From the IMG/VR virus record IMGVR_UViG_3300001533_002564, positions 40,189 through 104,188 of that record: 64,000 bases of DNA; one strand, written 5' to 3'. The translations under genes and the position numbers were made by a program. Shown here one piece after another: positions 35,230-44,742 of the stretch (position 1 is the stretch's first letter; each line of letters starts with the position of its first letter). The notes below the pieces were generated by a model. That model was not told the origin of the DNA. It worked only from the letters and a program-made list of their open reading frames with translations, and did no database searches. The stretch comes from a virus.

Positions 35230-37320
35230 TTAAATATTTAATATTGATGCAACAAATTTAATTGAATCTGCTGAGTCAAATCCTTTGTAAAAATAAAATT
35301 TATCATCTTTAGAATTAGTATTACTCACAGGATTGCCATTATTACCACCCCCTTTTATTGGGCATGGGTCTCCACCCCAAGAAGGTGGTGTTTTACCATT
35401 TCGATAATCACCTTTTAAGTTATTATCTGCTAAATAATTATCTGTTGTATTATCAAATCCTTTTTTATTAAAATTATTTAATATTTTTATGTCGGTTTTA
35501 GGTACTTTAATAAAATCAGTCCAATGTAAATCAGAACGTAAATACCATTTATTATTAACAATTCCATCAGCAATTAATCTTTCATTATTATTAGTAAAAA
35601 AATCATTATAACTACCATTATATCTTTGAAAATATGAATTAGTTTTCATATTACCAAAATCACTCGTGACAACATAACCGATGTTAGGTAAATAAATTGA
35701 AAAATTTAACCAATTTGAACCAAAAGCCTTCGTAGTTGAAACATTAGTAGTACCATTACTTGGAAATTCATTATCATCATCAATTACTACAACACCAACA
35801 TTCCAATTTGGGTCAAATTGTAATTTATTTATAGTATCACTGTTTTCAAAACCATTATCTGGTGTTCCTGTTTCAGACCCACTAGTATTTGCTACAAGAC
35901 CGTTAAATTTTGCAACACTATATACTTCATTTGCTTTAAATGTATAATGTTGATTATTCCATTTAAATGCATGTGGATAATACGAAAAATCCTTATTTCT
36001 TGGTGCGTGTTGAGGAATTTTTATTCTTGTTCTAAAAACAGTAACTGAATTATTATTACTGCCAATAGCATTATCATATTTTTTATTTGGGGTTGATAAA
36101 TCTTCTTCGGTTATTTCTAAGGTTATGAATCCTTTAAACTCAGTATATACACCACCATCATATGAATCATCAACTTCTATTGGGTCGCCTACTTCATTCT
36201 CAATTATTTTTTTCCGATTACAATTGATAATAAAAACAAATTCACCATCATTTTTATGAATAGTATATTGGCTTTTATCTAAAACTAACATTTTTTTTGC
36301 TAGTTCTTCAGTATAATAATTTTCATTTATTTCAGTATCACTAATATTGTTTGGATAATAATATATTTTTTCAGTAATATTACCAATTCGCTTACTACTA
36401 ATTTTATAATTATCACCTTTATTAATTCTATATAATTGTTCAACAGCATGAACTTCATTATCACTTTCCCAATTAGCCGCCCATCTTGATTCATATGCAT
36501 CAGTAAATATACTTCCAAAAATAGTAAATGTATTGTTTAGTTCAGCACGAATTCTAAAATCTTGTCTTGTAATACCTATTTCAAAATTTTCAACATCACC
36601 CCAAAACGGAATAATATCAACACTAATTTCTTGTGTTTCAATATGTGGTAAATCAACTAAATCTTTACTTGGTTTTATTCTAGTATTATTGTTTGTAAAT
36701 AAATTAGGTGAATAACCTAGATTAATAACCATTGCAGCAGGTGTCATACTATATTCTCCAATATCTGTAATATCAACACTCAAATGAACAGTTTGTGTAC
36801 CAACAGGTACTCCAAAAATCATATAATCACCATTACTATTGGTTAATGCAGTATATTTATAATATTTTTTATATATATCAAGATATTGTTTATTAGCTAA
36901 TATTTCTTCTTTAGTTGGAAAACTCCCAAATGATTGTTGTGGTGTTATAAGTTCAGTATTGGGGTCTTTAGTTGAGACTCTCGGTAATAAATTATATTTT
37001 TTACCTTCATTATTTTTTATTCTCGGAGTACTATATGGATATATACTATATATATCTGAATTTAATGCATCTTCTTCTGTTAGTGGTATAAATATACTGA
37101 TTTTAGCATTAGGAATTCCAATCCCTTTATTTGCAATCACTCTACCAACTAAAACACCATAATCTGAATTAAAATTTTGATATATATCAGCAGTTCCTAT
37201 TTTTAAAGACATGAACTCAAGTGTTTCAACATCTTGGTCAAGCTTGACTTTAATATATTTATCTTGATTTCGGTTACCAGTATCACCTGTACTCAAATAA
37301 ATTCGTTGTGATTTGTTCAT
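35230..37320 (-). CDS. Tail/baseplate protein with a carboxypeptidase-regulatory-like (Ig-like) domain
   Basis: In the 696 residues, positions about 55-185 look like a CarboxypepD_reg fold: V-G-R-V-I-A-N-K-G-I-G-I-P-N-A-K-I, then T-N-S-N-G-D-Y-M-I-F-G-V-P-V-G-T. This is a domain common in Bacteroidota surface proteins and phage adhesins. The rest is beta-rich with a Gly/Asn-rich end. It has its own late box. It probably sits at the baseplate or fibre and contacts the host or glycans. Confidence 0.65.
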   Translation of the reverse strand: MNKSQRIYLSTGDTGNRNQDKYIKVKLDQDVETLEFMSLKIGTADIYQNFNSDYGVLVGRVIANKGIGIPNAKISIFIPLTEEDALNSDIYSIYPYSTPRIKNNEGKKYNLLPRVSTKDPNTELITPQQSFGSFPTKEEILANKQYLDIYKKYYKYTALTNSNGDYMIFGVPVGTQTVHLSVDITDIGEYSMTPAAMVINLGYSPNLFTNNNTRIKPSKDLVDLPHIETQEISVDIIPFWGDVENFEIGITRQDFRIRAELNNTFTIFGSIFTDAYESRWAANWESDNEVHAVEQLYRINKGDNYKISSKRIGNITEKIYYYPNNISDTEINENYYTEELAKKMLVLDKSQYTIHKNDGEFVFIINCNRKKIIENEVGDPIEVDDSYDGGVYTEFKGFITLEITEEDLSTPNKKYDNAIGSNNNSVTVFRTRIKIPQHAPRNKDFSYYPHAFKWNNQHYTFKANEVYSVAKFNGLVANTSGSETGTPDNGFENSDTINKLQFDPNWNVGVVVIDDDNEFPSNGTTNVSTTKAFGSNWLNFSIYLPNIGYVVTSDFGNMKTNSYFQRYNGSYNDFFTNNNERLIADGIVNNKWYLRSDLHWTDFIKVPKTDIKILNNFNKKGFDNTTDNYLADNNLKGDYRNGKTPPSWGGDPCPIKGGGNNGNPVSNTNSKDDKFYFYKGFDSADSIKFVASILNI

Positions 37321-37334
37321 TTTAAAATGTTTAC

Positions 37335-37343
37335 TATAAATAC
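37335..37343 (-). promoter_or_regulatory. Late-type box GTATTTATA
   Basis: Minus strand TAGTATTTATAGTAAA lies 15 bases before the ATG at 37320. It is divergent from the sheath promoter at 37540; the 200 bases between the two boxes hold nothing else that I can identify. Confidence 0.6.
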
Positions 37344-37539
37344 TAATACGAAAAAAACTAAAAAATATTGATTTTTTTTATTTTAAAATTTAAAGAAATT
37401 GAAACAAATTTAAACTAAAAAATCTCATTTTTTTTAAAATTAACACATAAAAATTAAAAAAACAATAAAATCAGGTCTTATTGATAAGAATAGCAATATT
37501 ATAATAATTAAATCAAAACTTCTTTTCGATATTTTTTAA

Positions 37540-37548
37540 GTATTTATT
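37540..37548 (+). promoter_or_regulatory. Late-type box before sheath gene
   Basis: AAGTATTTATTGAAAA lies 54 bases before the sheath ATG, giving one of the longest leaders in the window. That leader is a run of A/T repeats (AAAATAATAAAAT). Confidence 0.55.
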
Positions 37549-37601
37549 GAAAAGAACGAGCATAATAAAATAAAAATAATAAAATTTAAAATAAAAATAA
37601 T

Positions 37602-40358
37602 ATGGCAGATTTCGTATTCACCTCTCCGGGTGTAAAATTTAAAGAACGTGACCTTACTTTTGTAACACGTAATGTGGGTATAACAACATTAGGTCTAGTT
37701 GGTGAAACATTGAAGGGTCCTGCATTTGAACCTGTTTTCATTCAAGACCAAGGACAATTTTCAGATAAATTTGGAACGCAAAGCACAAAAAGATTTCAGA
37801 ATAAAACATTACAATATCAATTACCTTATATTGCAAATGCATATTTAGGTGAAGCACAACAACTTTGGGTAACCAGAGTTCTAGGACTTAGTGGTTATCA
37901 GGCAGGAACTGCTTGGAACATTACTTTAGATGCTGGTGTTGATACTTCTACTAGTGGTGTTACTAATACAATTACAAATACAGGTATTGCGTTTACAGAT
38001 AATACATATTTAGGTGTACCATTAACAGACACAGATGCAACTGGTTCATTAGAATCTGGTTATACAAAAAATGGAAGTACTTTTACTCAGGTTGTTCATG
38101 AATTTACTGCAACAACATATAATGGTACTACAGGTGATGGTGAAGTTACAGATAAAGAAACTACTTATACAGCATCATCATATGTTGAATATGAAAATAT
38201 GGTTCTTGCTACAATTAGAAGTAGAGCTGATTCAAAAACACCAATTGATAGTGCTCCTGTTACGACATTCATAACAGATAGTCTTGAAATAACAGCTAAC
38301 ACTACTTCTGGTGCAATGAATCCAACGGGTGATTTATTTAGTAATTTTACTTTACTTGCAAAAGATACTGGTGGAACAACTATTGGAACATATAAGGCAT
38401 CATTAAATCCAAATGATAGTAATTATTTACCAAATGTAATTGGTAATGAACCAAAAGATAAAAATACTGCTATTTGGGTACAAGCAATTTATCCTGACTT
38501 AATAAAAAAACTTGATGAAGATGGTATTGCATATGCAATCAATACTAAAATGATTACTGGTTCTACTGATGTATTTACTGATTATCAAATTGGATTTCAA
38601 ACACCTGAAACACCTTGGGTTGTTTCACAATTAAAAGGTAATGGTGTTGAAAGATTGTTTAAATTCATTAGTATATCTGATGGAGATAGTGCTAATCAAG
38701 AAATTAAAATTACAATTGGTAATATTGACTCATATACTGGTGAATTTGATGTTGCTATTCGTAATTTTTATGATACTGATGCAAATCCTATTACATTAGA
38801 AACATATACTAAGTGTAGTATGCTTAAAAGTGCTTCAAATTATGTTGGTCAGCGTATTGGTACAAGTGATGGTGAATTTACTCTTAAAAGTGATTATGTG
38901 ATGCTTGAAATGGCAGAAGACATTTCATTAGATGTATATCCAGCAGGTTTTGAAGGTTATATGTTTAATAATTATGCTAGTTCAGCTACAGGTGATGGTA
39001 CTACAACAGGTATTGCACCAAAAATATTCTATAAAACCGAATATGAAGATACAGATAAAGTTTCTAAAACATATTTAGGTATTTCTGAACTTGCACATAC
39101 TAATGATGGTATTAATCAAAACATGTTTAACTTTAATAATTGGTATAATGGTCAAGATTCAGATGATTTTAGTAAATCTAAAGGTTTTCATATGGATTCT
39201 GGAGCAACTAGTATATTAATTGATGGTAATATTACTGGTGAATTTGAAGTGGGTGAAGGAACATTTGGAGCAGTAAGTGATATTAATACAGATAATCCTT
39301 ATTTTGATAAAAAGAAAAGAAAATTTACTTTAGTTCCTGCTGGTGGTTTTGATGGATGGGATGTTCATAGAAAAGAACGTTCATATGGTGATATGTTTGT
39401 GCAGGGTGGTAGACAGAGTGGTCATCCGGGTGAGCCATTAGTGATTCCAACTAATGATTTTCAAGCATGGGAAATGGCAGTTGATACTTTTGCTAATCCT
39501 GAAAATATTACAATTAACCTTTTTGCAACTCCGGGTATTAATTGGGCATATCAAACTACATTAGTTCAGAACACAATTGATATGATTGAACAACAAAGAA
39601 CTGATACATTATATGTGATTGATTCACCTCAAGGTTCTGTTGAACCAACTGTTGCTGATGGTGGTAAGGCTGATGTTAATGCAGCAGATGATATTGTCGG
39701 ATTACTTGGTGATACTGAAATCGATAGTAGTTATGCTTGTACTTATTATCCTTGGATTCAAATGAGAGACGTTCAAAATAATGTTAATGTTTATATTCCA
39801 CCTACTGGTGAAGTAGTAAAAGCAATGGCATTCACTGATAATATTTCATTCCCTTGGTTTGCACCTGCTGGTTTAAATCGTGGTGTAACTAATGCAAGAA
39901 AATCACAATATAAATTATCGTTAGAAGCACGTGATATTCTTTATGAAGCAAGAATTAACCCAATGGCAGATTTTGCAGATAGTGGTACTGCAATTTTCGG
40001 ACAGAAAACACTTCAAGTTAGAGAAAGTGCACTTGATAGAATTAATGTTCGTAGATTATTGCTTCAGATTAAAGTTCTTATTTCAAATATTGCAGTTAGA
40101 CTTTTATTTGAACAAAATGACCAAGCAACAATTGACCAATTCTTAAATAAAGCAAATCCTATTCTTGATAGTATTAAAAGAGAACGAGGCTTAACTGATT
40201 TTAGAATAACTATGGATAATACAAATAATACTCCAGAAACTAGAGATAGAAACGAATTATATGGAGAGATATTTTTAAAACCAACTAGAGCAGTTGAATT
40301 TATTGGAATTACGTTTACTATTACTCCTTCAGGAGCATCATTTGATGATGTATCATAA
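37602..40358 (+). CDS. Tail sheath protein (T4 gp18-like)
   Basis: This 918-residue protein (T4 gp18 is 659) has the sheath N-terminus (F-T-S-P-G-V-K-F-K-E-R-D) and the conserved C-terminal domain (R-R-L-L-L-Q-I-K-V-L-I, then L-Y-G-E-I-F-L-K-P-T-R-A-V-E-F-I). Sheath subunits stack around the tube and contract at infection. The extra 250 residues lie in the variable surface domains between about residues 90 and 480, rich in Thr, Gly and Asp. A strong terminator follows. Confidence 0.93.
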   Translation: MADFVFTSPGVKFKERDLTFVTRNVGITTLGLVGETLKGPAFEPVFIQDQGQFSDKFGTQSTKRFQNKTLQYQLPYIANAYLGEAQQLWVTRVLGLSGYQAGTAWNITLDAGVDTSTSGVTNTITNTGIAFTDNTYLGVPLTDTDATGSLESGYTKNGSTFTQVVHEFTATTYNGTTGDGEVTDKETTYTASSYVEYENMVLATIRSRADSKTPIDSAPVTTFITDSLEITANTTSGAMNPTGDLFSNFTLLAKDTGGTTIGTYKASLNPNDSNYLPNVIGNEPKDKNTAIWVQAIYPDLIKKLDEDGIAYAINTKMITGSTDVFTDYQIGFQTPETPWVVSQLKGNGVERLFKFISISDGDSANQEIKITIGNIDSYTGEFDVAIRNFYDTDANPITLETYTKCSMLKSASNYVGQRIGTSDGEFTLKSDYVMLEMAEDISLDVYPAGFEGYMFNNYASSATGDGTTTGIAPKIFYKTEYEDTDKVSKTYLGISELAHTNDGINQNMFNFNNWYNGQDSDDFSKSKGFHMDSGATSILIDGNITGEFEVGEGTFGAVSDINTDNPYFDKKKRKFTLVPAGGFDGWDVHRKERSYGDMFVQGGRQSGHPGEPLVIPTNDFQAWEMAVDTFANPENITINLFATPGINWAYQTTLVQNTIDMIEQQRTDTLYVIDSPQGSVEPTVADGGKADVNAADDIVGLLGDTEIDSSYACTYYPWIQMRDVQNNVNVYIPPTGEVVKAMAFTDNISFPWFAPAGLNRGVTNARKSQYKLSLEARDILYEARINPMADFADSGTAIFGQKTLQVRESALDRINVRRLLLQIKVLISNIAVRLLFEQNDQATIDQFLNKANPILDSIKRERGLTDFRITMDNTNNTPETRDRNELYGEIFLKPTRAVEFIGITFTITPSGASFDDVS

Positions 40359-40382
40359 CAATAATGATAACAAATAAATATA

Positions 40383-40410
40383 AAAAAACCTGCAAATTTG
40401 CAGGTTTTTT
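40383..40410 (+). terminator. Terminator after sheath gene
   Basis: AAAAAACCTGCAAATTTGCAGGTTTTTT is a perfect palindrome 25 bases after the sheath stop. Confidence 0.92.
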
Positions 40411-40419
40411 ATTTTACAA

Positions 40420-40428
40420 GTATTTAGA
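40420..40428 (+). promoter_or_regulatory. Weak late-type box GTATTTAGA
   Basis: AAGTATTTAGATATAAA lies 32 bases before the ATG at 40461, between the sheath terminator and the interrupted small gene. It has one mismatch to the common box. Confidence 0.35.
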
Positions 40429-40460
40429 TATAAATTATAGTAATTAAAATTTAAATAATT

Positions 40461-40922
40461 ATGATTAGAAAAAAGAAAAATGTTCTTAATCAAAATATAA
40501 AAAAGGAACCAATAATCGAAAAAGAGAATATTGAAGAAGAAGAATTAAAATATAATGAAGATTATGTTGAAAATACTGAATCAAATAAAAATAGATGAGA
40601 AAATTCACCTTATTTACTGGGTTTAAATGGTAATACTGATGAATCAAAAACAAAATTATTTGAAGCAACTCCAAAACAACGAGTACCTGAAAATAATGAA
40701 TTAAATAATCAAGATTCATTAACTGGTTTAAAAAATGATGAACAACCACAATATCCATTACAAGATGAAAATATTGAAGAAGCTCCTGAAGAAATTGTTC
40801 AACAAATATTAGAATATTATCCAAAAAAAGATAAAGTGGAAGAAAAACCATAAAGAACATTAAAGAGTCTTAGTAAATCAGAACTTAGATTTTATCAAAG
40901 AACAGGTATTATGCCTAAATAA
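40461..40922 (+). pseudogene. Acidic small protein interrupted by in-frame TGA and TAA
   Basis: From ATG 40461 one frame runs 153 codons to the TAA at 40920, interrupted only by TGA (40596-40598) and TAA (40851-40853). Both flanks read as the same kind of Glu/Asn/Pro-rich protein. The last segment (S-L-S-K-S-E-L-R-F-Y-Q-R-T-G-I-M-P-K) looks like a conserved C-terminus. CGA to TGA and CAA to TAA would each be a single C-to-T change. It lies between sheath and tube, so an accessory virion role is possible. It is either decayed or decoded by readthrough. Confidence 0.6.
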
Positions 40923-40962
40923 CATTTATTAATAATATTCAGTATTGTTTTCAAATACACGA

Positions 40963-40971
40963 GTATTTATT
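40963..40971 (+). promoter_or_regulatory. Late-type box before tube gene
   Basis: GAGTATTTATTATTAAA lies 42 bases before the tube ATG. Confidence 0.6.
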
Positions 40972-41013
40972 ATTAAACGTAAAAATAAATAAAACAAATT
41001 AAATTTAGATAAA

Positions 41014-41511
41014 ATGGCAGCAGAAGAAACAATGATAAGAACGATGCCTTTTGATTACGAACCAAAAAGAGTCAATAGATTCTTTGCAGTTTTTAATGAT
41101 TCATTAGGAATTCAGGTTTGGAAGGTTCAAAAGTTTAAAAGACCTTCAATGAAAATAAATAGTGTTCCAATTCAATATATGAACGAGCAAAACTATGTTG
41201 CTGGTAGATATACTTGGGATACTATGTCGATTACATTTCTTGACCCAATCGGTCCGTCTACTTCACAACAATTAATGGAATGGGTTCGTTTACATGCAGA
41301 ATCACTTACTGGACGTATGGGTTACGCAGCAGGTTATAAAAAAAACATAACACTTAAATCATTAGACCCAACAGGTGTTGAAGTTGAAAAATGGTTTTTA
41401 GAACAATGTATGATAACAAGTATTGATTTTGGTGAAAATGATTATACTAATGATGAATTAACTAATATAACATTAGAGATTCAGCCGTGGAGATGTATTT
41501 TAAATCTGTAA
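41014..41511 (+). CDS. Tail tube protein (T4 gp19-like)
   Basis: This 165-residue protein (T4 gp19 is 163) shows gp19 features: an N-terminal N-R-F-F-A-V-F, a beta-strand P-S-M-K-I-N-S-V, and W-D-T-M-S-I-T-F-L-D-P-I near the middle. The end has I-T-S-I-D-F-G-E-N-D-Y and L-E-I-Q-P-W-R-C. It polymerises into the inner tube. The sheath-tube order is that of T4 genes 18-19. Confidence 0.92.
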   Translation: MAAEETMIRTMPFDYEPKRVNRFFAVFNDSLGIQVWKVQKFKRPSMKINSVPIQYMNEQNYVAGRYTWDTMSITFLDPIGPSTSQQLMEWVRLHAESLTGRMGYAAGYKKNITLKSLDPTGVEVEKWFLEQCMITSIDFGENDYTNDELTNITLEIQPWRCILNL

Positions 41512-41540
41512 TAATCAAATATTTAAAATTATTTATTTAA

Positions 41541-41562
41541 AGCCACCAATATTGGTGGTTTT
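41541..41562 (+). terminator. Hairpin after tube gene
   Basis: CCACCAATATTGGTGG forms a perfect stem followed by TTTTAAAT, 30 bases after the tube stop. The U-tract is short, so it may terminate only in part or act as an mRNA 3' end. Confidence 0.6.
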
Positions 41563-41598
41563 AAATAAATTAATAATGGGAAACGTAAACAAATTAAT

Positions 41599-42261
41599 AT
41601 GAAAAATCAAAAAGTAAATGCAATTGATTTTAAAGAAATTAAAACATTAGCACATGCATATATCCTTGGGTTGTTATGGGCAGATGGAACAGTAATTTTT
41701 GCAAATAATAATGCTAAAACACCACAAATAAAACACTCTGCAAAAAAAGATGACAATATATCATTTAGAAAAATTTTTTAAATGACTGGTGATTGGGGTT
41801 TATATAAAACAAGAAATCAGGGGTCATTTACTAAAAAAAATAATATTCTTGAAGTAAATTGGACATCTAATAGAGAATTAGGTGAATTTTTAATTCAAAA
41901 TGATTATAGAAATAAAATAAAATCACCAAATAAAATATTAAATAAGTTAGGTGTATTAGAAAAACAATTATGGTTTAGAGGTTTTTTTGATGGTGATGGT
42001 TCAATTACTATTATACCTAATGGACATCATTCAATAGCATTTACTGGTTCAAAATTTCAAAATTGGGAGTTTATTAAAAATTTATTTAATGAAATTGGAA
42101 TTGAGCGATATAAGGAAAGAATTATTAAAAGTAGAAATGCGTTTTCTTCACAGATAAGAATAACTAATAAAAAAGATATTAATATATTCTATAATTATCT
42201 ATATCAAAATTCGTTAAATATTGGATTAATGAGAAAACAAGAAAAATTTATATTACTTTAA
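41599..42261 (+). pseudogene. LAGLIDADG homing endonuclease with one in-frame TAA
   Basis: The frame from 41599 has the first LAGLIDADG helix (I-L-G-L-L-W-A-D-G, about residues 24-32). After a single TAA (41779-41781) it continues in the same frame with F-R-G-F-F-D-G-D-G-S-I, the second motif, and a normal C-terminus. Read through with Gln or Lys at the stop it is a complete 220-residue enzyme similar in plan to the one at 61013-62035. It is inserted after the tube gene and ends in overlap with a converging nuclease gene. Confidence 0.8.
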
Positions 42262-43033
42262 TTTCATCAATTCTTTTACTTATAATAAGATTTACATAAT
42301 ATGATAAATCTTTCATCTTAATAATTTTATATGATGAATTATTATGAGAATACCAAATAATATATGATTTTCCGAGCTTAATTCCTGTAACTTTCTCTAT
42401 AATATATTTATATATTCCTAATTGTAATGAATATATATTTAAATCAGAATCATCTAACATAAAAAGTTCATTATTCATTTTCCTTTCAGAACTTAATGAT
42501 AGTTTTTTGTTTGTTTTATGGTCCCAAATTTGAAATTCTTTGGCTTTAACGTTATAAAATAACATATCAAGCATTCCTCCAATCAATGATTCTTTATCAT
42601 AAACAATCATTTCTGTTCGAATTGGTATTAACTTACCTTTAACGTCTTTATGAAATTTATCAACATGTTTTTTTGTAATATTATATTCTTCTAAAATAGG
42701 GTCAAAACCAAATTCATTTAATATTTGTTGTTTTGGGTATGGGAATATTTTATTTAAAAAAAGATTTTCAGCATAATCATGAATTGCTGAACCTTTCATT
42801 GTTCCTTTTTTATTAATAAATCTCCAAGCACGTATAACTTCTTTTTGTGAAATACCGTATTCCTGACTTTTAACTTTTGACCAATATTCTTCATTAAATT
42901 CTTCTTTATATTTATGAAGTATTGTTGTTACACTTATTAATTCTTTATTATTAATATAATATTTATGTGGTTCATCATGATAAACCACATTATTAAAGGA
43001 AGTATATAAAATATTAGGTATTTCGATATTCAT
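42248..43033 (-). CDS. PD-(D/E)XK nuclease, RecB-like
   Basis: The 261 residues contain the motif set of the RecB/Cas4-like exonuclease family: K-G-S-A-I-H85, E141 in R-T-E-M-I-V-Y, G-G-M-L-D156, and D171-H-K173-T. It would be a metal-dependent DNA nuclease for recombination, replication or host DNA degradation. A Bacteroidota-type promoter lies directly upstream and it stands alone, unlike the neighbouring virion genes. Confidence 0.85.
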   Translation of the reverse strand: MNIEIPNILYTSFNNVVYHDEPHKYYINNKELISVTTILHKYKEEFNEEYWSKVKSQEYGISQKEVIRAWRFINKKGTMKGSAIHDYAENLFLNKIFPYPKQQILNEFGFDPILEEYNITKKHVDKFHKDVKGKLIPIRTEMIVYDKESLIGGMLDMLFYNVKAKEFQIWDHKTNKKLSLSSERKMNNELFMLDDSDLNIYSLQLGIYKYIIEKVTGIKLGKSYIIWYSHNNSSYKIIKMKDLSYYVNLIISKRIDEIKVI

Positions 43034-43037
43034 TAAG

Positions 43038-43067
43038 CAAATATATGAAAAATTAATTAATTACAAT
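43038..43067 (-). promoter_or_regulatory. Bacteroidota-type promoter ATTG-N18-TATATTTG
   Basis: Minus strand TATATTTG ends 4 bases before the ATG at 43033. ATTG lies 18 bases before it. As at 31359, the predicted transcript is almost leaderless. The promoter lies over the end of the spike gene. Confidence 0.5.
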
Positions 43068-43946
43068 ATTATTTTGCATTATTTGTTCAAATTGAATTGA
43101 TTCGAGTTTATTAATAATATCATTTTTATCTGCAGAAATACCAGAATATCCATGTATATGATTAATTAAGGCAAGTCTTATTATTTCCAATGCTTCAACA
43201 AGTACATCAGCACGTGCCATAGGATGTCCTTGTTCAAATATTCTTTTTCTATCTTCTGATGATAATTTTGCTGCTTTAAAATTAGGAATTCCATCATGAC
43301 TAATTATTGCTATTTTATCACTTTGAATAACAGTATTACTATAATAATTATCATTATTTTCTTCAGTTGGTTCAAAAACCATATTAATTGAAGCAGGATT
43401 TTCAGTATTAAGTTTTAAAATATTATTATTTTCATGTTTACCTGCTCTAATATGGACTTCATTAACTCTTAAAATAACATCAGTATTAACTTTTCCAACA
43501 ATAGCAATATCTGATTTTAATGGAAATACACCTTCGGCATCAGGATATGTTGATGGTGCTTTTTCTGGTCTGGTTAAACCAAGATTAGTTGTTGAAAGTG
43601 CAGTAAATTTAGAATCAAAACCAATTTTTTGTGGTTGAGAAATTATACTTCCAATCCAAAATCTACTTCTTTCAGGGAATTTGTTATCTTCAATAAGAAT
43701 TCTAACCATTTCACCAACTTGTGGATAAACATGAAAAAACTTAGGTAATAATGGATATGCCCAAGGTAAATGATTATTTGCTGTTTGATTATCTAGTTCA
43801 GGTATTTTAACTTTTATTCTACCACCATCACTATCATCAGTAATACTTATTACTTCACCATAAAAAATCGTTCTATTCCTAACAATACTTGCATATTCTT
43901 TTTTATTAGGATTACTTGTTTGTATTATCGGTTTATCAAATCCCAT
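43053..43946 (-). CDS. Baseplate spike protein with gp5/VgrG-type OB fold
   Basis: Of the 297 residues, about 25-115 form an OB-fold domain as in T4 gp5: Y-G-E-V-I-S-I, G-G-R-I-K-V-K-I-P-E-L-D, L-P-W-A-Y-P-L-L, Q-V-G-E-M-V-R-I-L-I, R-F-W-I-G-S-I. No lysozyme domain follows, so cell-wall digestion must come from another protein (likely that at 7888-8727). The C-terminus has the H-I-H-G motif common at the ends of these spikes. It is part of a leftward baseplate operon. Confidence 0.8.
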   Translation of the reverse strand: MGFDKPIIQTSNPNKKEYASIVRNRTIFYGEVISITDDSDGGRIKVKIPELDNQTANNHLPWAYPLLPKFFHVYPQVGEMVRILIEDNKFPERSRFWIGSIISQPQKIGFDSKFTALSTTNLGLTRPEKAPSTYPDAEGVFPLKSDIAIVGKVNTDVILRVNEVHIRAGKHENNNILKLNTENPASINMVFEPTEENNDNYYSNTVIQSDKIAIISHDGIPNFKAAKLSSEDRKRIFEQGHPMARADVLVEALEIIRLALINHIHGYSGISADKNDIINKLESIQFEQIMQNNIVIN

Positions 43947-44149
43947 TATTCTACTAGTTTTTCAATAATCATTACATATTTTTTTTCAAGGTCTTCTAAA
44001 TTTTTTATTTTAACATTAATTTTATCTTCAAGTTCTTGCATTTCATATGTATGGTCAATAATTTCTTTTTTCAAGGCATCATGTTGTGCTTTGATATCAT
44101 TACCCATTTTTTGAAGTTGTATTGCTGTATATTTATCTAAATCTTTCAT
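43946..44149 (-). CDS. Small coiled-coil protein (67 aa)
   Basis: It is helical over nearly the whole length with heptad-like Leu/Ile/Lys spacing (L-K-K-E-I-I-D-H-T-Y-E-M-Q-E-L-E). Its stop and start overlap both neighbours by one base, so it is firmly within the baseplate operon. No family recognised; perhaps a spike or hub chaperone. Confidence 0.7.
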   Translation of the reverse strand: MKDLDKYTAIQLQKMGNDIKAQHDALKKEIIDHTYEMQELEDKINVKIKNLEDLEKKYVMIIEKLVE

Positions 44150-44556
44150 TATTGTGCTATACCATATGCTTTAGTTAATGTTATTGTTGAGCCAAATACG
44201 GATACAGGTCCAGCAGCCGAAACTCCTGCTGCAGTTAATGTTATACCCGGGGGAATTGCAACACTTATAATCATATCTTGTTGTATTGCTTTAATAATTT
44301 CTTCAACTCTAATTCTTTCCATTATTTCATCAGGATTAATTCCACCCGATGGTAATGCGCCAATTGGTAAACCTGCTTCAGATTTCCTTGAAATTATATT
44401 TGATGCGATTTTAGTTGGTGATAATCCAGTACGAGTAGGTACACCAACTAAAATAAGTGGTGTTGGTATGGAAGGTGGTCCTCCAATCGATGAAAGACTT
44501 AATACTTTAGTAAATCCTCCAATAATCCCATCAATACTACTAAAATCAATTGCCAT
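44149..44556 (-). CDS. Baseplate-operon protein, Gly/Pro/Ser-rich
   Basis: The 135 residues have a Gly/Pro/Ser-rich first half (G-G-P-P-S-I-P-T-P-L-I-L-V-G-V-P-T), a central helix with E-R-I-R-V-E-E-I-I-K-A-I and a hydrophobic Ala/Gly-rich end. The composition is reminiscent of small spike-tip or baseplate proteins, but I see no PAAR signature. It overlaps its downstream neighbour by one base. Confidence 0.6.
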   Translation of the reverse strand: MAIDFSSIDGIIGGFTKVLSLSSIGGPPSIPTPLILVGVPTRTGLSPTKIASNIISRKSEAGLPIGALPSGGINPDEIMERIRVEEIIKAIQQDMIISVAIPPGITLTAAGVSAAGPVSVFGSTITLTKAYGIAQ

Positions 44557-44557
44557 A

Positions 44558-44731
44558 TTATTTCATTTTTAATTTTTTTATATCAATCCATTTCCAACCT
44601 AAGAATAATTTCATGCATAATCTCCTAAACCAATTTGGCTTAGAAGTAGTTACAAGTTGAGTACCTTCTTTTTTTCCATCGATAAGATATACTCCAACAA
44701 ACGGTTTATTTAATTTTTGGTCTATTATCAT
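44558..44731 (-). CDS. Small protein (57 aa)
   Basis: ATG at 44731 opens a 57-codon frame: K-P-F-V-G-V-Y-L-I-D-G-K-K-E-G-T, then F-R-R-L-C-M-K-L-F-L-G-W-K-W-I. It fills the 187-base gap between two operon genes almost completely. A beta-like half precedes a basic, Trp-containing amphipathic helix that may touch membrane. No family recognised. Confidence 0.6.
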   Translation of the reverse strand: MIIDQKLNKPFVGVYLIDGKKEGTQLVTTSKPNWFRRLCMKLFLGWKWIDIKKLKMK

Positions 44732-44742
44732 AATTTTATGTT

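Noticed and set aside
40486-40860. Leftward 124-codon frame opposite the interrupted gene
   Set aside because: Leu/Tyr/Phe-rich composition is what the complement of a Glu/Asn-rich gene gives. The plus-strand reading has a late box and a coherent protein.
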